This document shows, piece by piece, positions 22,559 to 55,835 of a stretch of 64,000 bases of DNA (within the stretch, counting starts at the first letter, position 1; each line of letters opens with the position of its first letter). The notes under the pieces are model-generated. The model did not search any database and had not been told where the DNA came from. It saw only the letters and a list, made by a program, of their open reading frames with translations. The stretch is from Glandiceps talaboti (Eukaryota > Hemichordata > Enteropneusta > Spengelidae): assembly GCF_964340395.1 (NCBI RefSeq), contig NC_135561.1:13780461-13844460 (forward strand). Direction: 5' to 3'. The translations under genes and the position numbers were made by a program.

Positions 22559-22753
22559 GGTACAAGTAAATGTAAACAATGATGAAATTGAGTTCAGAGG
22601 TTACAACATACAGTTCATAAGTTCACCAGTTCACTGACCGTTACGCGTGTAAACTGTCTACATACACATTCAAATGAGATTTAAATTTTGCCCCACAAGA
22701 TGGCGCCCGCCCACAAAAGCCCGGATGTAATGACGTAAGTGAATACTATCTAT

Positions 22754-22880
22754 ACGCATGTTGCGTGTCGCTGTCATGACTTGCCGGTCTCCCATCAAAC
22801 CATATACGGTGTAGGTTTATTATGAAAGAATTATTTGCAAATTTATGCGATTGACCCATATATTACAAAACGTAGACTCT

Positions 22881-22962
<82 letters not shown>

Positions 22963-23310
22963 GACAGACAGACAGACACACACACACACGCATTTCAATT
23001 TCTCATGAACATTCCATACGAATAAAAACGTTTACATAACCATGATAACAATCACATTGACGTCCATGTTCTAGTACACACAGTGTTGACTATTGTTCAA
23101 TGATGAAGGCGTCCTTGAAATCCCAATGCCTGTGTATACGTATCTGATAAACAATGTACACGTGTGCCATCAAAGATATCACATTAACATAACCTCGTTG
23201 TCAAGATGACCAGGGATCACGCGATCAACCTGCCGTCCAAACTACGTATCCAGCCAACCTGGACTTTACTTTGGGGAGGATCGTCGACAGCAACTGGAAA
23301 TGTAACAAAG
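22754..23310. other. Spacer between transposon end and sphingomyelinase gene A
   Basis: It contains a compound (CA)n-(CT)n-(CA)n-(GACA)n microsatellite at about 22882-22989. The rest should hold the promoter and leader of the sphingomyelinase gene, but no specific element was recognised. The frame is open upstream of the chosen ATG to 23206. Confidence 0.5.
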
Positions 23311-35020
<11,710 letters not shown>

Positions 35021-36274
35021 CACGTGACTAATAACAGTTATGGACCAACCTAGATCTTGCCATCTACATAAATATAATTTCTTCGACTTCCCTAAGACGT
35101 GCACATGAATGTTACAACACGTGGACAGACATGTATAGAGAGACATACAGATATTCACGTCAATACGGAACAAATCGAAAGACAGCCGACTTACTCCTAT
35201 AATTTTTTGGAATGAACATTGACAAAGCACATAAGTTTGAGAGTTGAGATTTACCCCGGCAATATTGGCCATTGAAATCATCGTGAACATAACAGTAGCG
35301 TGTGAAACATAGATTGATTTCAACGACCAGGTGTTTCCTGTTTAAAATGCAAATTTAAAGTTGTCTATACGATCTTACTCAATATATGATAGGGTTTTGT
35401 TTTGCAAGACTACCAAACGCAGCGGTGACCTTTTGCAAACAAATTGCATATTTTGTTATATACTAGTGTTGTGATACACCAGTCACATAATTTCAGTTTT
35501 GTATCATCCATAGTTTTATTCAAAATAATATATTATGAATTTTATTGTAACCAAATATCGATGAATAAAAATGAGCTTCCGATTTTGATATTAAATATTA
35601 AATAAAAATCGTTTCAATTTTAGTCCATTATGTTTGTTTTGTAAACTTTGATATAATAAATAAATTTTTATTGAGAATTTTTTGAAGATAACAGAAAAAT
35701 AAAATAAATAAAACTTAATAAAATCTGACTCGGATGTTATGTATGAATCATTTCAGAAAATTAGACGATATATGAGAGCCATATTGTATTAGTAGAGGAA
35801 TTCGATAACTTAAAATCTTGATAGAATAAAATATATTTTTAAGTATATGTTAACGTTGGGACAAAGTATATGGGGATCATCAGTGCCATGGGAACACATC
35901 TTGGTGCTGCATTGGAGTCACTCGTGCATTTACAAGTAGTTTAGAGAGTTTCATTAATACATTGTAAATATGAGGTTTTTCGTTTGATTTTTTAAATAAC
36001 AGATGTCCAAATATTGTACCTATTTATCCATAGTATTTTTAATGTAAAATTGATATTTCATTTTGCATGGGGGAGGTGAGGGTAGTATCCTACGTTGTTT
36101 TATGAGCAAATTCAGTGGCCCTTATAGTAGCTGCACAAACAAATGCAGGGTGCATATAATGGTGAATTTGTTTCACTACATTGACCTTTCACCTTGACAG
36201 CCTACCTCCAATAATCCATTTTATGCTGTGCATATACTCCTCAGTACTTTCGAATTTTATAAACTTTTCTTGGG

Positions 36275-36349
<75 letters not shown>

Positions 36350-37270
36350 TTATTTACTATTTTATTAATCGATTACAAACAGTATTCAGTAGCGTAAGCA
36401 CAATTTTGACAACTTTTCTTGACCATGCATCGTTACCATGGAAATAATTCCGGTGATCCCAGTTTTTTTATGTAAATCATCCTGAAGTATAAATGCGGAA
36501 GAATTTATTGTTGCACAGTTCTGTGCAATTGACATGATTTTGAAAAGGGTAAGCTTACATGTTCCGAATTGCACTAATAATTTGAAGACCCGGCGATTTT
36601 TTCCAATGTGTGCTGTTAACAAATTTAAAGTCTTGAAAGTGTACGATCATGATCGAGGCATGTACGTTCAGCAACAGAAGCATCTACATGGACTGAGAAG
36701 TTTGACAGATCGTCCTAAGGTTGGTCAATCATCGACAGTGGAGGGAAGTTCAAGATTAAAGTTATCAATAAGTCCATTGGATAGCAAATGCTAAGCTCAT
36801 ATTACTGAGGCCTATACGTGGCACGCTTAGCTCATTTCAAAAGAAGAAGAAGAACGTAAATTGATCATGAAGGCCTAGCACTTCTTCTAGACATAACTTA
36901 CTTGTTGGTATTTTATACGTTATTTATTGATACACGTGTTCAGGAAAATATTATGTGAAATAGCTTTAGGCAAGCCTTCATCTATTTATTAATACATTTC
37001 AGTCGCATAACACTATTTTCAAGGAGAGGGGGTGAAAATATAAATTCTTTGGCGGAACCATGCGTGATTTTGGTCATCATGAAGTGCGCCCCCATATGAC
37101 TTGACTTGTTAGTAGGTCATCTTGAGGTCAACGAGTCTGTACAAAATGGCTTCCCATGTACCGAGCAATCACCGGTGTTGGACGGGATATGAAAGCTAGT
37201 GCGAATAAACCCATATAAAGGTTCCAGTGGGTAGACTTACAGGTACATAAGTATGTAATGTCCATCGCTG
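35021..37270. other. Intergenic region between sphingomyelinase A and the death-domain gene
   Basis: 3' untranslated sequence of sphingomyelinase A is expected up to about 35.6 kb. An (ATT)n array lies at about 36278-36348. The frame at 36534-36794 lacks recognisable domains and is not called. The promoter of the next gene should lie just left of 37271, but no TATA-like element stands out. Confidence 0.5.
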
Positions 37271-37885
37271 ATGGCTGCTTGCGCTGGTGCATCTTCGATT
37301 CCTCCGTTGAGGGAGCTCTTCCTTGACCTTGACGGTGAACTATCGGAGCAGGAAGTTAAAAAGATAAAAGGTGTTTTGATGGGAAATCAACTCCCAAAAC
37401 GAAAACTGGAAGACTTAGAAAATGCTAACGACATTTTCCTCGAACTTGAGCAGCGAGGTGTAATTTCGGAGTCCAACTTACAATTGTTACTCGTGGTCTT
37501 TCGCTGTTTAAAGCGAAGACCACTGAAGGATAAAATATTAACTTTCTTGGAAGAACATGGTCACCGTACACCGCGACAAAGAGGTATGTGCATGTAAGCG
37601 TAATGTAAACTTTACTTCAATTAGCTGGGATATTTGGGAAGGAGTGTTAATAATATAGTTTAATACGATAGAAGTGTGGATAGGCTGGAAAGTATTTCTG
37701 GGAAATCAAGAACCATTCTTTCACCAACACTCAACAGTCATTGACCAATGGAATATTAACCTGTCAGACTTTTTTATATCATCAACATCTGTGAACCATT
37801 TCAAGTACAACTATAAGCCGATGTGTGAGGGCGCCCCGTCACGGCGTACCTTACAGACTAGAAAACTGCATGAAGGAAGAGAGGG

Positions 37886-37924
<39 letters not shown>

Positions 37925-38012
37925 TGCATACATACATACATGCACACACATACATACATACATACATACATACATACATACATACATACACACACCCTCA
38001 CACACACACACA

Positions 38013-38044
<32 letters not shown>

Positions 38045-38049
38045 CACAT

Positions 38050-38094
<45 letters not shown>

Positions 38095-40097
38095 TACATA
38101 CATACATACATACATACATACATACAATTATTGCCCTTCCAAACCACACAAAAAGTACCCACCTCTAAGTTTTGGGCGTTCATGGTTTGTTGACAGTGTA
38201 TAAAGTTTGATTCAAACATGGAAGTGTTGGTTATACTTCCATGACTCAAGGATTGTCATATATGTACTTTTAAAGAGAGTGGGGCTAAAGGTGGATATGT
38301 TTCTTCAAAGTGGTCATATAGATCACAAATGGTTATTTACTTTGGACTTGCATTTTTATAAAATAAAGAAAATACAACTTTTTAAAAATAAAAAAAATGA
38401 CACAATATAGACTAAGTCAAAAAAAACTTTTAAAAGAATTTAAAACATTTGAAAAGATTTTTCAAAAAGTGATTTTGTGTAAATAACCTTGGCAGACAAA
38501 ACTAATCACTATTCCATGTCTACTCTACATGCCTGTAGGCTCATATTCATGTATTCATGCATAATGATGTATCCTTTACATTATGTTGAAGATACAAATC
38601 CATGCAGAGAGACTGGATGTAACTTAGTGATTACTCATTTTACCTAGCTTATGTATGAATCACTTCCTGTATATTGTTTAATGCATTTTTAAATTTTTTA
38701 ACAATAAGGCCTAGATGAAGAAAAAATAGTTTGTCCCGATTACCCAACACCACCCTTTTCATGCCAACCCTGAACCTTTTTAAAAAGTATTCAAGAAAAA
38801 ATAATACAATTGCGAAAATAGTAAAGTCTCGCAAGAAATAACTGGATGCGGAAACTAACATCAACTTAAAAAGACAATTTATAAAACTGTTCTTGCAATC
38901 TGTAATGTCTGTACATCTGAGGAGAAGAAACCAATAAACTACATGTAAGCTTATGCCCAGTATTGATTGCCCTAACTTAATTGTCATCTTAGAAATATTT
39001 AATAACTTTATTTTGTCCATTTCACTTTGAACAGCTGAGGTGGCAATAACAGTTGACTTTGGTGATGATTTCAAACTGCAAGTAACAAAAAAGATGTCAA
39101 AAGAAGAGGCCATGGCAGTCATTGGATCAGTTATGCAATCCAGTGTGAAAAGCTGGACTGATGTTCCAGAAGCAAAGTCCTATATTGAGCAAATGAATGG
39201 TGTTACATGTGAAAGAGTCCAACATTCATGCCTGGAATTCTTTGTACGGTGTACTACTGAAGAAGGCCTTCAACAGTTATGGGCTGAGTATGTGAATGGA
39301 AAACTACAAACTGTATTTCAGAATGCTATCATCAATGCTAAGCTACTGAAGGCTACAGGAACTTCTGAAATTCCAATTGTTCTAGCTATGTCTGATCATG
39401 ACTATCTTGAGGCCAAGTGTGAAATCAGTGATATTGAAACTAGAGTCGCTATGCTTGAAATCGGTGAAGTTAAACCTGGAGCACATTCTATAGGAATTGA
39501 GTTAGGCCAAAGTAAGCACTTTTCTGTTTAAATGCATCTAACAGGGTACTTTCAAGGCAACCATCTATAATTTTGTCCATGGCAAGGCTGAGCAAAAATA
39601 AACATAAGTTTAAATCATAATTAATTCATGTACACATTGCACCTTGCCACAATGTCCTATCTCCAGTATGGCCAGTGATCCATTTTTGCCAGGAGGATTT
39701 TACTATTGATTACAAACGTATTTTTAAGTTACATATAGTTATGTTCAAAGAACTACCAATCTATATTCCTTAGCTCATTGACCAGCTCATCTGTAAATGA
39801 TGTATGTGTCATGAAATGGAGTATGGTCCTAGGCTTTACCTACTGTTAGTTTTGCCTTGTAGTTGTTCATTGAAACTGAAAAAGACCTCTTTTGGGGTAA
39901 GGATTATGTCCCCCCCCCCCCCAACACATACACTTACAAATTCACAATGTGTATTGAAGTGTTAATATAAATATGAGGATGTCATTGTGTCCTCATGTGA
40001 GATACTTTCACATCCCAGTAATTAGTAATTAGTAATTGTATATGTGTATGTGTGACACATGATACAGATACAGATACATGTACATATACACATACAC

Positions 40098-40128
<31 letters not shown>

Positions 40129-40974
40129 TTAGTCTACTAGTTACCATACATATAATCAGTTGCTACCATCTCTCCATGTATAGTCAAACAGACTAATTTT
40201 GCAAAAAAATCTAGATAAATCTCCCACTGAGGAAAGGGTGAACAGTGCATGTCAGTAGTTGTAATTGGTTCCTTCATTCAGTTTACAACAAACTCAACCT
40301 CCAGCTTGAAAGTAAGTCATGTGAGGACGTAAGAACATCATCAGGTTTATACTAACACTCCATTAGTATTAAACTACTGCTGTCGGTGGTAAGAATTATT
40401 GAATGCTATGATAGAAAAATATATTTGACTATATGGTGGAGATGATCATAACGCATACAGATACTAGATTTAATACTTAGTTATTAGTATTCATAGTTAC
40501 CAGCATACCTGTCTGCTTAGAATAAAATTCACCTCTTGTGAAGGAAATTTCTTGGTAATTGCTCTTCCACTGATATTTACAAAGAAAATTGTTTTATATA
40601 GCAAACTGATTCACTGATTGCTCCTGCCAATCTTAGATGTTTTAACGAAACCACAGACTCTTTTGTGATTGCAATGTTTTTCATTGTATTTTACAGTTGG
40701 TGATGAGTTGGATGAGAGGCCATTGGATATGGAGATGTTGCATAAAATATCTCATTCTATAACAAGACATGATGCAAGACGTTTGGCCCGTATCCTAGGA
40801 ATTAAAGCCGTTCAAACCGATACAATGTTTGTGGACTCTCTCTTTATGACTGTAGACTTTACTTACAATATGCTAAAACACTGGATTTTAAGAGAAGGAA
40901 AAAGAGCAACTCGAAAAGCACTAGCTGAAGCATTGCAAAAAGCAAGATTGTATCATTTGCTTGAAATACTTTAA
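37271..40974 (+). CDS. Adaptor with death effector domain, TRADD-like N domain and death domain, three exons
   Basis: Exons 37271-37583, 39035-39511 and 40697-40974 give 355 residues, joined in phase 1 at both introns. Exon 1 (about residues 10-90) is a DED: FLDLDGELSEQEVKKIKGVL, KRKLEDLENANDIFLELEQR, and an RPLKDKIL helix 6. Exon 2 (about 105-262) is an alpha/beta segment with CLEFFVRCTTEEGLQQLWAE, resembling the TRADD-like N-terminal domain of invertebrate DED/death proteins. Exon 3 (about 268-353) is a death domain with the typical ending MLKHWILREGKRATRKALAE then ALQKARLYHLLEIL. One domain per exon. It likely bridges death receptors or Toll-type complexes to DED caspases in the cytosol; partners are inferred. 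No enzyme motif. DED and DD calls are firm, the middle domain moderate. Confidence 0.82.
37584..39034. repeat. Death-domain gene intron 1: (CA)n/(CATA)n/(CACG)n compound microsatellite
   Basis: The array at about 37887-38126 mixes CA, CATA and CACG units. The intron also holds a MITE family A copy at 38707-38940. Open frames over the array are artefacts. Confidence 0.85.
38707..38940 (-). mobile_element. MITE-like element, family A, truncated copy 5
   Basis: Starts AGGCCTAGATGAAGAAAAAA and shares with copy 1 the blocks CC.ACCC.GAAC.TTTTTA-like, GTAAAGTCTCGCAAGAAAT, GATGCGGAAACT.CATCAACT and CTGTTCTTGCAATCTGTAAT. The distal terminus is missing. It lies in intron 1 of the death-domain gene. 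Confidence 0.65.
39512..40696. other. Death-domain gene intron 2
   Basis: Contains a C-run near 39909-39922 and a 6-bp (ACATAC) array at about 40080-40127. Nothing coding was seen. Confidence 0.6.
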
Positions 40975-41977
40975 GTTAATCTTGGTTAAAATTGAAATAG
41001 ATCAATATGTACTTATTACTGGCATGTAGTACTTGTCACTTGCATTGATGGTCTCAGAGTTTTTATTCTAAAACTTATTAAATTTGGGTTTGTCATTTCT
41101 TTTGAGAGATAATATAAGCTTGAAATGATTATACTTCCATTTGTAGCAGTGATTAGAGATGTTTGTGATCAGAACTTCATTTATATATAGTGGTCAATTA
41201 AAATCACAAAACATCACCTGGCTCAACAAAAATCTTATTGAACACTGGTACATTTATCATCTGGCGCAACAACAGCTGTATTAATATTACTACATTTTGT
41301 CATCTTGCTTGACAAATGTCATATAGTAAGATTTTTGTTGATCTTGTATTTGTGGTATATTTTCTGTAATGCATTTCATTACATTAGGATAGACTGGCTC
41401 TTTAGCTGTCTAACCTTAACCTCAGTGTTCAATGAAGAGTGATCACTCTTTACGTTAAGCCAATTCAACTTCTTGGTAAACTTTACCTACTTTTCTACAC
41501 CGGTTCTCCAGGGTGTTTAGCTGGTAGTGTTGACCCAACTTCACCTCTTACCCTTGCTTCTATCATTTTTGTATATCGTACTTTCATTTTATCTCATTTT
41601 AAAACAAATAGATGATATGATAGTGACAGTTTGTCAAAAATAATCAGGTGATTGGTTTTATATGTATATTGTGTTATCTTTCACTAGACAACTTTTGTTT
41701 AAGGGGTAAAAATGCAAGATTGATTTTATCTTAGCTGCATCTTGTTATGCTTATGGGAACCATAAAAAGCAATTTTAAACAACCCTGCATCTCAAATCCT
41801 CTCTAAAATAGAGTATTGACATAGGCAACTCTGGTTAAGAAGAATTCTGTTGTACACTAGCAATGGGGCAGGGCATTGTGGGAAATAAGCAAAGTCAGGA
41901 GCTTCACATAACACTCCAAATAATGTTCACACAATGCTTAGGGTAGGTCAGTTGCCAGAACAAAGGAGAAGTCCCTA
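40975..41977. other. Intergenic region downstream of the death-domain gene
   Basis: No coding signal. AT-rich sequence expected to include the 3' untranslated region. Confidence 0.45.
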
Positions 41978-42313
41978 AGGCTAAATAAAAAAAGAATTGT
42001 TTCTGGTCAGTGCACAAATAAATATTATCACGTCGATCTTTCTTGTGTGTTTGTCCAGCCCATGCAGTCTGTAGATCCGAGGGGAAACACAAAAATAACC
42101 CTCCCCAGTTCAGTGAAGACAATTGCAGAGCCAATCATCAACAAGCAAATGACAACCTGCCCCACATACTAACTGCTCTAAAGTAATAAATAAAAAGAAA
42201 AGTAACTGTCATAAATAGTACATTTTGTGATAGGTTTGTTGAGAGTAAAAAGAAAATCACATCACACCACTTTAGACAAAATGGCCAGACCAGAAACAGT
42301 TTTTTTTGGTCTT
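41978..42313 (-). mobile_element. MITE-like element, family B, copy 1
   Basis: Ends are AGGCTAAATAAAAAAAGAAT..TTTCTGGTCAG and the inverted TGGCCAGACCAGAAACAGTT..GGTCTTA. The interior (GTTTGTCCAGCCCATGCAGT, CAGAGCCAATCATCAACAAG, CAAATGACA.CCTGCCCCAC) matches the element at 61681-62044 in the opposite orientation. The short frames at 41904-42453 lie within it. Confidence 0.72.
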
Positions 42314-42679
42314 ACATTGTTTTCCCCCTTACTTTTCACTCCAGTCTGATAGACCTCATCTAAGCCAGCTTTACCTGTTTCGAAAACTTCATTTAGAAAG
42401 GTTGCACTCTGCAGGGCTGGTAAAATGGCATTTTTGTCTGAGTCCAAAAGCATAAGGAAATGAAACTAAGATAAAATTGACCCACCATGTTCCCTTTTAC
42501 AAAATAGCAACACCTTCATTTAGCTTTCCAAGAAACAAACATTATTACCTGTACAAAGTAATGAAATATTTGAAATTTAAAATGGTGCAGTATCCTGCAA
42601 GTCTTTTTACTGCTCTTGGAAGAAATATCTTTGTGAGTATTTTAAATTGAAGCACAATTTTGAGACATGAAATGCTTAA

Positions 42680-42735
<56 letters not shown>

Positions 42736-42904
42736 AATAGTTCTGGCCTAAATGCAATGATACAATATATGAAAGGCCAAACTAAACTGACCCTAGTATA
42801 AGGGCCCCCAACCCTAAACATTTTTTAAAAGCAAAAAGGTAAAATGGTAACGATTTAAGTGATTGACTTTAAATAGTTTGTTGCTGTTATCACTTTTACT
42901 GAAT
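42314..42904. other. Spacer with (GT)n tract
   Basis: A (GT)n array at about 42682-42728; otherwise unremarkable. Confidence 0.6.
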
Positions 42905-43345
42905 GGCAGCCATATTTGTAGTTAAAAATCAACATTTACTGCACAACTCAAAAACTGTAATACACAAAGTAGAAACTTGAATGGAGTATTCAAGTTTGTA
43001 CCCCATAATATCAGATGCAAGCTATCTTGTGAGACCTTGCCCTTTTGACCTTGACGTTCAGGGTCAATTATCAAAATCAAGCAAATTCCTGTTGCCTATC
43101 ACAGACTCATTCTAGTATTTATATTGTCAATTTTTATAAATAATATTTACAAATACAAGTAATATGCCTTGACCTGGATCTCCAGGTTCAATCACCGTAA
43201 TTCGGCAATGTCCTACATTATCACAGACACAGTAGTAGGTATTTGTTGCCACCATTTTTTTTAAAACCGTGTCTCCCATCAGTGACATAGAAGTAAATAT
43301 ATTGGGGGGGGGGGGGCATGTCTTCTACGAAGGCTTGTTTCAACT
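42905..43345 (+). repeat. Dispersed repeat family D, copy 2
   Basis: Matches the 1755-2332 repeat in order and orientation: GCCATATTTGTAGTTAAAAA, ACAACTCAAAAACT, CAGGGTCAATTATCAAAATC, TATCACAGACTCATTCTAG, GTGACATAGAAGTAAATAT, a G-run, then TGTCTTCTACGAAGGCTTG. Confidence 0.55.
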
Positions 43346-44753
43346 TTAGTACACACTGTCTCAGACATTGTTAACATTCTGTGCAATACCCTCAGAAAAA
43401 ACTGAAAAAAAACATCATCAACCCATTGGTGGTCCCAACATAATTTCCGGAGGCTTTTTTCAAGATGCACTGATAGTAATTTCGCAGATGACGTAGTTCA
43501 AAATTATACCCTTATATTGATGACACAGTATCGGGGGGGGGGGCAACTCTGTGTCAAATGACATCGGAAGGCTCCATTAACTGATTCCTCCAAACCCCAA
43601 AAAATGTTGTCATACCACACACACCAATAAAGGTGACACTTTGTCATACAAACTGCATTGCACAAAATAGATACTCTACAAGTCTACAACTTGAATAGAT
43701 GAAGACAGCAGTTGAATTGCATGATGGGGACATAGCTACCTGATCCAAAATAATTGCTTTTGAGAAGTAAAATATTACTTTCAATAATTGTAAGAATTGT
43801 TTTGAAAATGATGGAAATTTTAACGTAAAATTGAATTAAAATCTATCTACGCATGTGACGCACCATCCCTCAAACAACAGCACGGGGTGGGAGGGGGGAG
43901 ACACAAATGCTACTATATCGACGACCGTCATATTGGGAGGTCCGCTGGAAGGCAGGGTATATATACTTTTTCATGCCGGGAAATTCTGGAAAACCCAGCC
44001 AGCCCAACTGGACAATCGCTAGAAGAGAATTGACGGTAAAAACTTTGTCCTACACAGACAACCACAACCGTAATCAATTTTCAGCGAATGTGTTTACCTT
44101 AAAAGTCAGTTTGATCCTTTTCTGTCAATATTCTAATAAATCAAAATTACTTATGATAACAGAAATTGAACAAAACAATGAAAATATCAAGATTCAAGAG
44201 CAATCCTGTTCGTAAAGACCTGTATTATAAAACACATCTGCATGATCTGCGCCTATCCCAATCGAATCATATCCTGTAAAGGTCATCCAGGTCAACAAAT
44301 GAGTCATGTGACATTATATGTAAGTCAGGTGACCGATGGTGTGATCTCGATACGTTCGTCATCACAAAACACCGGGTGCACGCCTATGCAATAGCAACGT
44401 GTTTGCAAATCCACATCTCTCCGAAGTTACTGCACTTTTAATTACGTATTCCGTGGTATATCGATGCAGGTACACTTTTAAACTGTCGCCCAAGTGCAAG
44501 TGTTGAACGACGAACAAGAGACAAGACCAGTAGCCGCAAATACATAAGAACGAAGGACGCCTCCCAGACTCAACAAGGAACGCTGAGCTGAGTACCAAAT
44601 CGCCGTTGTAACAGTACACAGTGTCGACTTTGCGTGGTGCTAGGTTACTCAGGAAATACTTCCACTGCACAGCACTATTTGGAGAAGTGAAACATAGACG
44701 TGTTCCGTGGATAACATTTGAATTGATAGTGTTTTACAGAAACAAAATTAACC
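43346..44753. other. Intergenic region and presumed promoter/leader of sphingomyelinase B
   Basis: G-runs near 43533 and 43893. A GGGTATATATAC word at about 43955 is TATA-like but about 800 bp from the ATG. Open frames at 43907-44215 and 44362-44670 have no recognisable content or splice support. Confidence 0.4.

Positions 44754-55835
<11,082 letters not shown>

Larger units (their letters stand above)
15963..22753. mobile_element. Two-gene DNA transposon (THAP-DDE transposase + YqaJ nuclease; ISL2EU-like)
   Basis: Inverted ends: ATAGACGGTATTCACATGAC then GTCA on the left (from 15963) and, read on the minus strand from 22753, ATAGATAGTATTCACTTACG then TCA. Further in, GCCATCTTGTGGGGCAA matches at 16000-16015 and 22702-22687. 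Length about 6.8 kb. Inside are two convergent genes: a spliced THAP/DDE transposase (+) and an intronless SWIM/YqaJ/PHD protein (-). The combination of an IS5/ISL2-type DDE transposase with a YqaJ-type exonuclease is characteristic, as I recall, of the ISL2EU group. Exact termini and target-site duplication could not be fixed by eye. Confidence 0.82.

Noticed and set aside
23206-23310. Upstream in-frame ATG extending sphingomyelinase A by 35 residues
   Set aside because: It would place a polar, unconserved stretch before the signal peptide; the ATG at 23311 starts directly at the hydrophobic leader, as in paralog B.
36534-36794. 86-aa plus-strand frame upstream of the death-domain gene
   Set aside because: No recognisable domain, no convincing splice link to exon 37271-37583, and low-complexity basic start.
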